A stretch of 64,000 nucleotides of DNA from Cacajao melanocephalus (GCA_963573385.1 CAUYLG010009157.1:51549-115548); one strand, 5' to 3'. Shown: positions 25,395 to 38,795, numbered from the stretch's first letter. Notes: generated from the letters alone by a model not told the origin. Numbers and translations are program-made.

Positions 25395-25577
25395 CTTTTA
25401 ATCTGGTTCTTGACTTTCAACCAAACAAGTATTTACTTGTTACCTATATTTACATGACACTCTAGGATTACAGAGTAGGTTTACAGAACGATGGAATTCT
25501 CAAAACTTCACCACTGTAATGGAAATAGTGGATGGCTATTTAAAGTAAACAATTTTTGTGTGAAGTTATCTTTGTTT
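25395..25577 (+). repeat. direct duplication, copy A (partner 26025-26212)
   Basis: About 183 bp beginning 'cttttaatctggttcttgac' and ending 'aagttatctttgttttaa', matched by copy B 630 bases downstream at roughly 85% by eye, with a few small indels. No transposon family is recognised in either copy. The AluY inserted at the left edge of copy A. Confidence 0.8.
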
Positions 25578-26024
25578 TAAAATAGTGAGTATGTATTTAA
25601 ATTATAATACTGATGCAACTTTTACTCAGAGTCGAATTTTACTGAAAAGATATTAGTCTTATAAGATTTGAAATGAAAAATCATCCGAATCTATTTATAA
25701 AGTATTCTTAAGGAAATTAACTTGGAAGCTCAGGTTTTTTCTGTTTCTTAGAGTTTGGACGGAATTTGTAGGTGCTAGGGTGAATGTAATTAGAGAGACA
25801 ATGCTATGACTTCCCAAAGGCCAGCCATCTCTGGAGCTCAAGAGACCCATAATGACAGTCACCCCAATCTCCCCCGCCAAGGCCTCTGAGGAGGATAATC
25901 ATGCTTATACAGTTTTCCAAGGATCCCGCCAGCAATCTTATATCTATTTATGTTTAGAGCTTCAGAGGAAAGAACATAGTACTTATTCTGACAACAGCAA
26001 GATTCAAGCTGAATCTCTCCAACC
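25578..26024. other. spacer between duplicated copies; no gene seen
   Basis: Single-copy-looking sequence including a GC-richer patch at about 25790-25930. It contains a 61-codon chance frame on the minus strand without features. Confidence 0.5.
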
Positions 26025-26212
26025 CTTTTAAATCTGGTTCTTGGCTTTCAACCAAACAAGTATTAACTTGTTACTTATATTTACACAGCACTTTAGGATC
26101 CAAGATTAAAATTACAGAACAATGGAATTCTCAGAACATCACCAGCCGAAATGAAATACTGGATGACTGTTTAAAGTAAATCATTTTTGTGTAAAGTTAT
26201 CTTTGCTTTGAA
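26025..26212 (+). repeat. direct duplication, copy B (partner 25395-25577)
   Basis: It starts 'cttttaaatctggttcttgg' and ends 'aagttatctttgctttgaa'. Shared landmarks are 'tttcaaccaaacaagtatt', 'atggaattctca', 'gtttaaagtaaa' and 'atttttgtgt'. Beyond the ends the two copies diverge completely. Confidence 0.8.
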
Positions 26213-27179
26213 TTAAATCCCTTGTTCACTTGTTTCCCTGTGGGGACACATGCATATATTTAGTTAGCTGTGTACAAAGTTGTTTACCACAAAGTGTTAG
26301 TTCTACACCAAATTTCTTATTTAACTTCAAATTCCATTTTATTTAAGATAGAGGAATTTTAATTTATTCATTTCAACTAGATCAAATTAGAATATTTTTT
26401 TCTATAGTCACTGCTTAATTTGGTTTCAAATTCTTTAAATGTTTTTAAATTATAATATGAAATGGTTTGTGAGCAAATTCGACATTAGTACTGCCTGCAG
26501 ATAATGAGTTAATATACAAATGCAAAGTCCCACTGTTCTGGGACAGTGTGACATTTAATGCCAAACAAAATGTATTGGTGTTCTGACCTTCAGGGTTCTT
26601 GCAGCACATGGGAAACTTGTAAATTTCCAGCACCATGTCTAACCTAATAAAGATGGATTCAAAGAAAAGAAATAGAGAAGCTAGTCCGTTTTCTTGTTTA
26701 TTTTTCTATTTGTGTCAAATTTAACCAGAATTAGCAATAACATTGACTCTTGATTGTTACTGGAAAGCATTTTTGAGAAAGAAAATTAAAAAAAAAAAAA
26801 CAGAAAAAGAGAAATAAAAAACAAGTGATATATTTTCTCAAACAGAAAAATAATTCACATCCTAACCATTCATTAATTTAGCCTTGCTAACTACAACAGT
26901 GAAGTTGTTTTCTTTCCTGGTTTACAGAAAAAAATATAGCAAGAACACTTTAAACTGTATTTTAGACCATGAAAGTGAATTCTAGGTTATTTATTTTACT
27001 TAGTGGAATTAAGCTTTTGCTGTTGAAAGAGTATCAAATATGTGAGCTGTTACATTTTAAGTCATTGTATTCACTAATTGGTTTGTACATGCATTTTGGG
27101 TCTTTAACTTGATTATAAATTCCTCATTGAAAAGCATTCACTTCTCTTGTATTTTAATAATTCCAGCTGCCATCTCCCT
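26213..27179. other. no gene seen; AT-rich sequence
   Basis: No recognised repeat except an A-rich run at 26790-26820. No coding region. Confidence 0.5.
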
Positions 27180-27300
27180 GATTGGAGCATAAATGCCTCC
27201 TAACTGTCCCTATATATAATTATCCTTCCTTCAGTCTTCATCAGAGTAGTCTCTCTTAAAGTGGAGCTCTGATCCCATTACTTGCCTCTTCTGAGTGAAA
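27180..27300 (+). mobile_element. L2 LINE fragment
   Basis: The order 'aatgcctcctaactgtcc', 'ccttccttcagtcttcatca', 'gatcccattacttgcc' follows the L2 consensus (cctcctaactggtctcc ... cagtccattctcca ... gatcatgtcactcccctgc). Confidence 0.6.
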
Positions 27301-28370
27301 TAGGGAAGAACCATCACCTAATTTTGAGTACTGGCTAAAGTTCATGCCATTTTACTACCAATAAACTATGAGCAATGGATCAATACAGGTGACATCAGCC
27401 TAAGTCCACAGTTGGATGACCTGACAAGCGTGTCACCTTCTTAAAGTGACTGAGCAGAAAATTAGTCAAGCATAGGAAAATAGCTTTGTAGTTACCTCAA
27501 GGAGCCTGTATAGGTGATTTTGGATTAGAAGAATTTCACAGCAAGATAACTTTGTGTCTAGTTGTGTTAACCTTTACAATATATTATTAAAGCAAGCATG
27601 AGGCTTTTCCAAAGTTAGATGATTTTTATCATTGAGTCTGCTGTGGCTGTATAGCAGAGTTTGTGAGGGGACATGGAAAAGTCTGCACAAATAAGAAAAC
27701 AGAAACAGCCATACAGAATTAGGATCTTATTGCTCTAGCTGAGCCTCCTGACACTCTACTCAAAAACTTAACTGTTCCTACTTACCTAAATAATGGTCAT
27801 TTTATTTTACTCACTTTAAAAGCTTTAATGTCTTTTAACAGTTTTGCTGTACGATGATGTAGTCAAAAGGAAGAATTCGTGTCCCTGATGTAGTCTCTAA
27901 TTTTCGCTACCTCTGCATATTTAATTATATGCTACGTATATGAACTTTGTTGTGTAGCACATCATATTTATTTGTAACTCTAGAACAGCCTTTTTTAAGC
28001 CACAGATCATAGAAAATTAAGGGCCATTATTATTTTCATTTATCCCATGGAAGACACATATCTAGGATCATTCTAAACGCTTAAGAGATCCATTTATTAA
28101 ATGGATGCCTAGTACAGAAAGGAAATTCTGTCATTAAAACTCAGTTGAGAAGGTCTAGTTTGAAACCAGATTAAATCCAACATGAGCACCCATCTTCAAA
28201 AATCAAAGAGGAATGTAACGTTAGTTACTTTGACCTGTCTTTAGGTCTGTACAAGGGACTTGTTTGTAGGCAATAAGGTTTACCAGATGTGGTCACTGCA
28301 GCTGAATTTTTCCTTGCAGTCATGCAGTACTTCTACCAAAAAATCTGACACTGATGCCCCAGCTGAAGTG
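27301..28370. other. no gene seen
   Basis: About 1 kb without a recognisable repeat or coding region. Base composition is mixed. Confidence 0.5.
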
Positions 28371-29215
28371 TTTTTTTCTTTTGGTTTGGTTTTATTAATT
28401 TAAGAACACAACATGAAATGTACTCAAATTTTCAAGTGTGCAATATTGTATTGTTAACTGCAGGAACAAAGTTACACAAATCTCTAGAACTTAACCTTCT
28501 TGTGTATCTGAAACTTTATGCCAATTGAATAGCTATTTTCCATGTCCTTCTCCCTTCAGTTGCTAGTGACCATCATTTGACTCTGTTTCTATGAATTTGA
28601 CTATTTTTAGATATCTCAAAGAAGTCAAATCATGCAATATTTGTCCTTTTGTGACAAATAACCCAATTAAAAAACAGGTAAAAAACTTGAATATCCATTT
28701 CTTCAAAAAATATTTGTAAATGGCCAACAGGTATATGAAAAGATGTTCAACATGGCTAATAATCAGATAACTGAAAATCAAAACTACAATGAGATGTCAC
28801 TTCATACCTGTTAGGATAGTTGTTATTTAAGAAAGAAAAAAAATAAGAAGAAGATGTTCTGGCAAGGATGTAGAGAAATCGAAACACTTGTACAGTTAAT
28901 GCAGCCACTGTAAAAACCAGTATGGAGATTCCTCAAAACATTAAACATAAAACCATCACATCTAGCAACCCTATCTCTATGTAGATATCCAAAATAATTG
29001 AAATCAGAATCTCAAAGAGATGTTCGTACTTCTGTGTTAATTGCAGCATTATTCACAAGGCCACAACATATGACAGCCTAAATGTCCATTTGATTAATGA
29101 ATAGATGAAGATAATGTGGTAGCTGCATGCAATGAAATATTATTCAGACTTAAAAAAGAAGAAACCCTTGCAATTTGCTGCAACATAGATAAACCTGGAA
29201 GAAGTAGAATAAGTC
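28371..29215 (-). mobile_element. L1M insertion on minus strand with 5' inversion
   Basis: T-rich head at 28371-28385, then antisense 3' UTR (28395-28655: 'taactgcaggaacaaagtta', 'cttctcccttcagttgctag', 'tgaatttgactatttttaga'). It switches at about 28656 to sense ORF2 C-terminus ('ccaattaaaaaacaggtaaa', 'caacatggctaataatcag', 'attgcagcattattcacaag', 'atgcaatgaaatattattca'). Read on the minus strand this is an inverted 5' part followed by a 3' UTR and tail, the twin-priming arrangement. Confidence 0.75.
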
Positions 29216-30214
29216 ACTGAAGTAGGTTTTATTTCCTGACTTTTCATCTTAGCCAGTGGGCTATGCTAGTTTATGTGCTGCCATTTGCCCTGTTCAGCTA
29301 CAGGTGACCTTTTTATATCTTAAAAGGTCATAAACCTTGCTGATTATTCACCAAAGGAACATTCAGTTTGTGTCTTTAAAGGTACTGCCATCTCCTTAGA
29401 AGTGCTCCATTCCATGAACCTGTGATGCACCATCTGAAACTGTGTCCCTTTCATACTAAAGGAGAGTCAGGTTTCTTTTTCTCCTTCATCAAAACTCCTA
29501 ATTTCTCTCCTCATCTACAACAACTTGGTGGTTTGATTCCCTCCATGGTCCTGGACCTTAAAATCCATGAGACCTATTTAGAAACTATCTTTAGGTTGCC
29601 TTATTAGGTATTCACGGTTTTTCTCTTCTGGCTCTGAATCGTTTTAAAAAAAATGAAAACAAAAACTTTACTCCCATTGTGAGGTATTAAAGATTTTCAA
29701 TTTGAGTAAATGCAGCCTAAGGGGTAAGCTCTCCATTTTATGTCTTATGTGGTTTTGCACACAGCAAAAATGCCCAAACATTTTGTGTTGAACAAATACA
29801 TAAGTAAATGTAAAACACACTCAGTGATATCTGATACAGAGTTCAGAGCTGAACTATTCTTTTAATCCACCATTCTGGCCCCAGGGTTGTTGGGAATTAC
29901 AAGATTGAAAGCAGCTTGTTTTTCACTTTAACTCAGAATTCTGCCTGATCTCTCCGATTCTGTCTTCATCAGCTAACACCAAACACAATGCTCACTGTTT
30001 AATCATTGTTTTCACTTCTCTCCGTATTTATGAACCTTAGTTCCATTTTGCATGCTATCATCTATGACAATTTAGAAAACTCTTCTGGCATCCAAGGTTT
30101 CCTTAGGTAAACATGTTTTCTGGTTTGACTAATTATTGGGACCATTTCTTTCTGGCATTCATTTCTTAGAATAAATCCCCAGATTATTCTAAACTTTGAA
30201 ATGTTAAGACTTAA
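29216..30214. other. no gene seen
   Basis: Mixed sequence without a recognisable repeat. A 61-codon plus-strand frame at 29422-29607 shows no features. Confidence 0.5.
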
Positions 30215-30300
30215 TAATAGGTACTTTGTTTATTCACCTCTGTATTATCAGCATTCTACTTAGTGCCTGACACAAATATATTTCTATTGCTTGCATTTAA
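30215..30300 (+). mobile_element. L2 LINE 3'-end fragment
   Basis: 'tgtttattcacctctgtatt', 'atcagcattctacttagtgc' and 'ctgacacaaatatat' follow the L2 3' terminus (ctgtatccccagcac ... cagtgcctggcacatag). Confidence 0.55.
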
Positions 30301-30651
30301 TAGTAACAAAATTTTCCCTCGTCTCCCATCACTGATTTGGTTTTTTAGTTTTAATTACCTTTTATTTTAAAATAACAAATTCAACCTAATATTAAGATAA
30401 AGTAAATAATCTGAAAGATTTTCCTGATCCAAAGTACTGAAAATTTTCAATCTGGCAGCGTCAAGGGTGAAGCAACACTAAGTTGCTGCACAACAATAAA
30501 AGAATACATGTCCCCATCTCTTTCAAAGCAGCTCTGGTTCACAGAATTCCTTCTGGCAGAATTAAAGCAAATTGCATCTGTTCCCCATGTTGCAGTCTCC
30601 AGTTATTTCACCTGATTTTCACGAATACTGATCTTCAATTTCTACTTATGG
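30301..30651. other. no gene seen
   Basis: AT-rich sequence without a recognisable repeat or coding region. Confidence 0.5.
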
Positions 30652-31011
30652 TGCATTAGTTGGCTTGGGCTGCCATAACAAAGCAATAGCTTTTGGGTGG
30701 CTTAAACAACAAAAATTTATTTCTCACAGTTCTGGAGACTTGGAAGCTCGTCATCATTTGTTGCCTGATTCAGACTCTGATGAAGGCCTTCTTACTGTCC
30801 TGCAGTCTACCACCTTCCTGCTGTGTCCTTACACAGCAAAAAGAGAGAAATCGCTGCTGCCTCTTTCTTTTTTTATAGGATCAAGGATCCACTCTTATGA
30901 CTTTATTTAAGCTTAATAACCCTCTTAAAAGTCCTATCTCCATTACAGTCACCTGGGGGTGTTAAGACTTCGATACATGAATTATGGAAGGACACAATTC
31001 AGTCCAAAGCA
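30652..31011 (-). mobile_element. MaLR LTR, MLT1-like, antisense
   Basis: It runs from tgcattagttgg to agtccaaagca. The plus strand carries the reversed 3' end 'ctgccataacaaagcaatag', 'gtggcttaaacaac', 'tttctcacagttctggaga', and the reversed 5' end 'cctatctccattacagtcac' and 'ggacacaattcagtcc'. TG...CA ends are present; no clear TSD. Confidence 0.85.
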
Positions 31012-31934
31012 CTTCATTACTTTTCTGACACAACTAGTGAAACTTTTCAGTAAACCACCAGTTCTCAATAGGAGCTGCTCTCAGTAATCTTCCATTTTGA
31101 ATAAAAAAGTTACCTGAGGCTTTTTTCTCTCATATTTCTCAGGTTCCCAACCTGGCATGACCAGACTTTGATTCTTCTAATTATTATGTTGAATTGGGCA
31201 TTACAGTTAAGGGAAGATACATAGGCCAACCACAGAGATTCCTGTTTCTAAAGAGCCAGAATCACATTGTGGAATACAGGCTGTAACCCAATTCCGACTC
31301 TTTGCAAAACAAAAGTTAGAGAAACTAAACTATTTTCTTTCATCTCTTACTATGTTGGGGGTGGGTTTGAGGGAGAAATGTTTATAAAGTATATTCGTGT
31401 TTAGGAAAATGCTATATGTGCTGAGTGGAGCCAATTATTATAACTGATTTTGAGGCATACTTGATTTTGAGAAGCTATCTTTAATGAGAGACAACTAATA
31501 CACAGAGAAAACAGGGGCATCTAATAAATAAAGACATAGCTATAGTGTAGACATTGGGTATGGTAAAAGTTAAATTGGGAAGAAGATGTATATATAATCC
31601 ATCAAATACAAAGCATCATTTCATGAGTTACAGCAAGTTATTAAATTGTAGGAGGTCATTAGTATATTTTGTTCCAAACCATGTCATGTAGAAATCTGAA
31701 ATTCTTCTTTTTGTGTTGACACCTTGGTTGGATAAATTTTATGCTCCAGGGTAAAGATTTATGTATTAAAAATGAAGTGTTTGAGAAGGTGCTACAGCTA
31801 TTAATCCAAAGTAGTCAAATATACTTAACATCAGTTTAAATATACTTAACATAAGACAGTGAAGTATATTCAACATAGAAATACTTATAATTATACTAAA
31901 ATGTAAAGAAACACAATAAAATGCCTAAAAAGTT
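31012..31934. other. no gene seen
   Basis: Unassigned. A small local repeat of 'aaatatacttaacat' occurs at about 31818-31851. Confidence 0.5.
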
Positions 31935-32296
31935 ACTTTCTTAAAAAAAAAACTTATTGAGGTATATTTGACCATTAAAAATTATATATATTTAAATTAC
32001 ACAATTTGATGATTTGCTATACATATATATTTTGAAACACCACCACAATCAAGCTAATTAACATATTCATGACTTCAGATCATTGCTTTTTAAATTTTTT
32101 GATAAGGACACTAGAGATTACCATCACAGGAAATTTCAAGTATACAATAAAGAATTGTTAACTATCAATACATTCTTTTACATTAGCTCTCTAGGAGTTA
32201 ATAATTTTGAATAACTGAAACTTTTTACTCCTTGACCAAGAACTCCATAATTCCTCCATGCCTACTTTCTGCTTTTTAAGGGCTGAATAACATTCC

Positions 32297-32298
<2 letters not shown>

Positions 32299-32341
<43 letters not shown>
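32299..32341. repeat. (TG)n microsatellite in L1
   Basis: About 21 uninterrupted TG units directly after the L1 phrase 'aacattccattg'. A long pure run is likely to be length-polymorphic. Confidence 0.95.
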
Positions 32342-32345
<4 letters not shown>

Positions 32346-32815
32346 CCATTTATCTGTTGAGAGACATTTCTTGGCAGTTGTGAATAATGCTGAAAGGAGA
32401 GTGCAGACATCATTTTGAGATCCTTGTTTCATTTCCCTTAGACACTTACCTGGAAATGGCGTTGCAGAATCAAAATGCAGTTCTATTTTTTAAATTTTTT
32501 TGAAGAAATGTTATACCATCGTTCTACTGGTTGTGCCTTTACATTCCCGCCAAAAGTGGACAAGTGTTCCCTTTACTCCACACCCTTGCCAATACTTATC
32601 TTTCAACTTTCTGATGAAATAAAATGCCTTGGACCAGATTTTAGAGGGAAAACTTTTACTTTATTTGTGGGCTTTTTAAAAACCATTATTGTGTTGAAGT
32701 GAGATTCTTCTACACCTATTTTATTGAGACTTTTAATTATTAATGGGTGTTGAAATTTTCCAATTTTTTCTCATGTCTATTGAGATAATCATGCATTTTT
32801 TCTTCTACTAACCTA

Positions 32816-33093
<278 letters not shown>

Positions 33094-33270
33094 TATTGTA
33101 TTATATTGATTGATGTGTGTACATTGAACCATCCCTGAATCCTTGGCATAAATCTTGGTTATGGTATATGATCCATTTAGTGTGCTGTTGAATTCTGTCT
33201 GTTAGTAAGAAATTAAGGATTTTGCATCTATGCTCATCAGGGATAATGGGCTATGATTTCCTTTTCTAAG

Positions 33271-34536
33271 AAATTGAAAGTATTAATTTTAATTCTACCA
33301 ATAGTCTAATAATATAAATTATTAACATACATGAAATTCTTATATAATACTATTAAAAAATAAACCATAAAATGATTGTGAGACTATGATGAGTTTGATA
33401 GAAAAATTCTAAATTGTCAGAGTAACATATGTTTTCCTAGGTTTATGTATTTTGTTTAAAATGAAACAAACAAAGAAACCAAAAATCACCCTAAGCTAAG
33501 CTATGCAATCAAACACAATTTATTATTCATTCCAGGCTTCTTTAACTTATAAAAATGTATAAATAGGTACATAGTAAGGATAATGTTTATGTCTAGATTT
33601 TTAAAATTACAGTAGTAATAGAAAAACTCAAAATAGCAGTGCCTGATTTAAATAACTTCTCAGTCTTAAATTTCAATTATTGAAATATATTTCAAATATT
33701 GAGTATAATGTAAAATAATTGAAAGAAGAACAAAAAAGCTCTTAAAAAATAAGCATGCTTTGTTAGTGTCCTATACTATGAAGAAACTTTGCATTGAACT
33801 CTAGAAAGTCAAGAAATATGATAAATAGGCTATTGTTACAATTACCTCTATTTTTCCTCAGAGAAAACAGCTGTATATTATTTACATCATTCTATTTGTC
33901 TTTATACTATGATATTATTATTTCGGCTTATCTTTCATGAGTCATCTTTAAAATGACAGAATTATTTAACACTTTTGCTAGTTAACCATAAACTTTGGAA
34001 ATTAGTTATATTTCATGAAGATACATAAAGATGCAAAATGGGAGATAGACTTTGGGAATTATTGTGGGAGAGTTTTAGAGCTGAGTCATTTGAAATTCCA
34101 AATATTTGTTGTGCAAGGTTGGGCCACAGTCAAATCTGAAAGAGACTGTTCTAAAGGTTTAAGAGTGAAATGTTGGTAGTTCATATACAAGCAGAAAACA
34201 GGAACTAGGAACCACAGAAGGCAGAACTCTTCTTCTGAAGGGTACCTCTGCTAAGTGGTATACATTGCCAATGCATTGCGGTATCACAACATTAAGTATG
34301 GTAGGGGATTTGCTGGTATTTGAAGAACAACTCAGAGGAAGCTAAAGGCAGGAAATTTTGAAGTTCAAAGAAGCACGGATGTAGGGAAGGGCATTTGGAA
34401 TTTAACAATTCATTGCTCAATTTCAGAAAAAGGCTTCAGTCTCTGGGAGGAAAGGTGGAATTGGCAATAATAAGGCCGAGGGTGGGCATGCACATGGCAG
34501 ATTAGAAACTTGGGATAGAAACGACGTTGGTGGTAC
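33271..34536. other. no gene seen
   Basis: AT-rich, then slightly GC-richer after 34050. No recognised repeat or coding region over 1.2 kb. Confidence 0.5.
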
Positions 34537-34551
34537 AAAACAGTACCCAAT

Positions 34552-34856
34552 CGACTCCGCACGGTGGCTCACGCCTGTAATCCCAGCACTTCGGGAGGCC
34601 GAGGTGGGCGGATCATGAGGTCAAGAGATCCACACCATCCTGGCCAACACAGTGAAACCTCGTCTCTACTAAAAATACAAAAAAATTAGCCGGGCGTGGT
34701 GGCACGTGCCTGTGGTCCCAGCTACTCGGGAGGCTGAGGCGGAAGAATCGCTTGAACCCGGGAGGCGGGAGGTTGCGGTGAGCTGAGATTGCGCCACTGC
34801 ACTGCAGCCTGGCGACAGAGCAAGACTCAGTCTCAAAAAAAATAAAAATAAAAAAA
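34552..34856 (+). mobile_element. AluY-like, sense, with TSD
   Basis: Low-divergence Alu with 'agatccacaccatcctggcc' (Y-type left arm) and 'cagcctggcgacagag' (one triplet shorter than most). The tail is A-rich with AAAT units. Near-identical TSDs acagtacccaat / acagtccccaat lie at about 34540-34551 and 34860-34871. Confidence 0.95.
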
Positions 34857-34871
34857 TAAACAGTCCCCAAT

Positions 34872-35186
34872 AAACCAGTGTGCAAGGTGAGGATGAGACT
34901 GCAAGTATAGGGCAAAAAAGTCCAATAACCAGAATCGAGACACAAAAAGCAAAATTATGTTAACACACAGATTGCTGATTTTAGTCATCAAGTCTCTGTT
35001 GACTTAGAGCATCGTACCAAAATTAAGGCCTATAGAACTAAAGGCAATATATTTTGAGTGAAACAGCCAGGTACAAGACAGTAGGGAATGATAGGAACTG
35101 AAGCAAATTTCAGTGTCTGCCTTAAGGAACGAAGGCAGCTCTTACTCCACTCTAGGGAATTGTTTGCATGCAGGCTCCATAGTAGA
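34872..35186. other. no gene seen
   Basis: Short unassigned interval between two Alus. Confidence 0.5.
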
Positions 35187-35277
35187 CCTCCCTCCCTCTC
35201 TCCCTCCCTCCCTCCCTCTCTCCCTCTCTCCCTCCCTCCCTTCCTTCCTTCTTTCTTTCCTTCCTTCATTCCTCATT
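35187..35277. repeat. polypyrimidine (CCCT)/(TTCC) tract
   Basis: CCCT, CTCC and TTCC units, continuous with the T-rich side of the antisense Alu at 35278. It is the expanded Alu tail on the opposite strand. Confidence 0.9.
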
Positions 35278-35538
<261 letters not shown>

Positions 35539-35606
35539 TCTCTCTTTCTCTCTTTCTTCCTCCCTCCCCTCTCTTCCCCTCCCTCCCCTCCTCCTTTCTT
35601 TGCTAA
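35539..35606. repeat. polypyrimidine tract on the head side of the Alu
   Basis: CT, TTTC and CCCT units over about 68 bases. An Alu head normally has no such tract, so the element may have inserted into an existing pyrimidine repeat. Confidence 0.85.
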
Positions 35607-38084
35607 AGAATGCAAAGATCTTTGGGTTTGCTTGGTTTTGTTTTGATAAGACTTATAACAATTCCATTTGGAAAATTAATTTTTGTTTTGTTTTTCTGAC
35701 TAAATTTTCTTCTACCCCATACCCACTTTGTTTTCTGTAAACTAGAGATTTCTATCTTGCTTCAAAAGGAACAATACTTTAAAAAGAAAGTCAGAAATGT
35801 TTCACTGATTACAGATATTGGAAAAGGGCTTATTCTACAGCTGGGAGATAAATGTACTTAGATGTGCTAAAGCCAGCATTCCCTGTATGCTCCTGCACAT
35901 TGGCCTCTCAGAGGCAGGCAGAGAGGAAGAGTTACCCTATAGCATCTTGTATCAGGATGCTTTGCCTGTGTGTAGCAAGAACTCCATTCAAACTGCCCTG
36001 AAGAACAAGGAATCATATTGGGTCATGTAATGGTAGCTCCGACTTTATTACACTAAGATTCTCTTTGTTTCACTCTCTTGCTTGTTTGGTGTTATTATCA
36101 GGTAACTTCCTGCATGGTTGCAGGATGGCTACTTGCAACAATACAGGCCGCATGCTCCCATGCTCACATCTAAGAGGAGAGAGAAACTGTGACGATCACA
36201 TGTTACCACAGCTCCTCTGGCAAAAGTCTCTAAGCATTTATTGGCTTAATGTGGCTTAAATCTAAAACAAATGCAGGCAAGAGAAATTCACAGACAAGTC
36301 AAGTCACACTATTGTGTTGTACAAGTCAATTCCCAAAATGCCGTGGCTGCAATGTAGGATGAGTGAAATGGAGGTTGGAATGTCTGTTTCAACAAGCACA
36401 ATGGGTCCCTACAGTGTGAAACAGGCATGCCTTGGCTGATGTGCATAGTCCCTGGTTCTGCTGTAAACATGGTGTTTCCTTAGTAAAGGCAACATTTTAC
36501 CTATCTCAAAAGTCTTCAAAGACTTGAAACCATCTGAGAATTCAGAGAATATTGTCTGCTATAGGCTGTTATATCTGACCTAAAATTCTAAAATTCTTTA
36601 AGTGTGTTTTAACGATGTCATTGAGGAACCATGAGCGATTCTACACCCATACTAATAATACCAACGTTTTGCTTCCCTGTCCTATTTGTAGAGAAATAGA
36701 TTTCACTTTCCAAATCAGGAACAAAGCAACCTAGGAAAGTATTTATGCAACTAAATTTAACATATATTTACTAAGTAACTACTGAGTCAAAAACATTGTT
36801 TCAGCAAATGGCAATGACTAGCATACTTCACTTGCACTGCATTAATGTATTTATATGATGCGTTTGCTTATTGCTTGCTCAATAAATAGTTTTTATGTTT
36901 GTTTTTACCTGTGTTTGTAGATTTTTATCTTTCAGTCTAGATTTAAGCAGGCTTGGAAAATACATTTTCTCTTCAACAATATTCTAACAGAGTACTTTTC
37001 TTTTGATAAAAATGCAAAAATCTTAGTGAATAAATATGTAGCATTAGTAATTGTCTGTATGTTCAAGAAATGGATTGCAGGGTGAGAATCACCCACCAAA
37101 CATCTTGCCTTACCCACCTCTTGTCAAAGCTTTAGGCTTCCTGTATGTTCAACTCAAGATTGAGCTAAGAGCATTTTATCTCCTTATGAACATTTTCTCT
37201 TTTGAAATATAACCTGGTCCTTTTCTTTTTTCTTCCTGATGTGGATACGGTGGTGCATTTTTCTATGTTATTAATGCAAACATTTTCGCTGCCTTTTACT
37301 TTGCTACTTAACCTAGGGCTGCATTGTTACTCTGGGAAGAGAAAGGGACTATAAGATTTTATTTAGGATTGTTCAGTTTCAGCATCACTAGCAGCAGAGA
37401 TTTTAAACCTTCAGAAATGAAATTGTACATTGTTTTGTTTTGTTTGCTGTAGGAGGTTTTTTTTTTAGTGTTTAAATATTTCTAAACATTCTTTAGTGTA
37501 TTTTGAAATAATAAATAAGTAAAGGAGCCCTCCAAGCATTTAAAGGCTAACAAGTTAAATATTTTGTTTTCAGTTTTGATGTAGAGACTTTGGAAAGCAT
37601 AAAAACAGTGTATATTGGACAAATAAATAAACTAAATATTTTATAATCTCAGGATATTTTCCGTAGTTCAAAAGCAGATAGTTTTCTGTCTTTCCCAAAA
37701 TGGTTTATATTTCATAGGTCTAAAGAGAAAAAGAAAAGTTGAAACACTAATGAAGATTTTAAAAGCCCAGAGTAATAGTATATTTTATCAGTCCAGGGTT
37801 TGCTGCTATGATTTTAAATGAATTACTCTTTTGCTTTGCCTTGAACTGCATAAAATTTGAATTGGCATTTACAGTTTGGTGAGTAAACTAACATCATAAG
37901 TATTATTTTTAATAAATAGAATTGTAAAATGTCAGATCCATTATAAGATTAAATACTACCCTGAGAAAATATGAAATAGATTCTTACATACAGCACAAAT
38001 GGGAGTAACTGATATAAATTACTAATGTGAATTTTCCAGCTCTCATGAACAAGGTATTGAAGTAACTTCTTTACAGAAATTACC
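35607..38084. other. no gene seen; mostly unassigned, possible ancient repeat at 35980-36260
   Basis: About 2.5 kb with little recognisable transposon sequence. The part at 35980-36260 ('gggtcatgtaatggtag', 'atggttgcaggatggctact', 'tctctaagcatttattggct') has the phrasing of an old interspersed element that I cannot name. Frames of 60-70 codons at 35818, 36065 and 36932 have no domain. The T-rich 37200-37950 part is repeat-free by eye. Confidence 0.45.
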
Positions 38085-38160
38085 CACTTTAATCCTCTCT
38101 ACAAGCTCATGAGGCAGGTATAATTCCTTTATAGCACTATTTAGACATACTCATTTTCTT
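38085..38160 (+). mobile_element. possible MIR fragment
   Basis: 'ctttaatcctctctacaagc' and 'tcatgaggcaggtataattc' resemble the MIR core (ttaatcctcacaacaaccctatgaggtaggta). Very short. Confidence 0.5.
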
Positions 38161-38599
38161 AGGAGACATATCCTGTTTTATACAGAGACATGCTTTGTTG
38201 AGTTAATAATATGGTAAGTCACTCATTGTGTGGTAGCAAATAAAACCCTCTTCCATAAACTTGTTAAGAGATAATACCTTCTTAATGCAATGATCACCCC
38301 TGGGATTGTAGGTGGCTGATTAGGGTATTGAAATAAAGGTAAGAACTAATTACAATAATCAATTCATGAGATGATTTTGGGATCTGCGGAGTGATAGAGA
38401 GGAAACAAGTAGCTTGCAGAGAAAAGACCTTAATGGAGAAGAAGGAAGTCGTGAAATAAGCAATTTGACAAAGCTTTTGCTCTGTGGTATGTAACATGAA
38501 ACATCAACCTACATTCTCAGAGGATCTTCAGTAAGCAATACAATTTTTGTTAATACATGGTAGAATTGGATCCCCTTGGTGAATAGAGTATTAACACCT
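38161..38599. other. no gene seen
   Basis: Unassigned sequence. A 67-codon minus-strand frame at 38294-38497 has no features. Confidence 0.5.
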
Positions 38600-38795
38600 G
38601 AGATTTACTGAATTCTTATTTTGAACTAAATCTGTGATTACATTTATTTCCCAATGTTTTTAACAGTACTACTGTTCTCCCCACTTTAGATGAGGCAACT
38701 GATTCTTTGAGAGGTTTCATAATTTGCTCAAAGTTATTGAATTAATGAATGGTAGTTAACAAAGGCCCTGTGACTCCTGAGATGGTATTCTTAAT
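38600..38795 (+). mobile_element. MIR
   Basis: It follows the MIR order: a worn 'gagatttactgaattctta' part, then 'ctccccactttagatgagg', 'gagaggtttcataatttgct', 'caaagttattgaattaatga' and 'ggccctgtgactcc'. Sense orientation. Confidence 0.7.

Noticed and set aside
38294..38497. 67-codon minus-strand frame
   Set aside because: Within the range expected by chance; no features.
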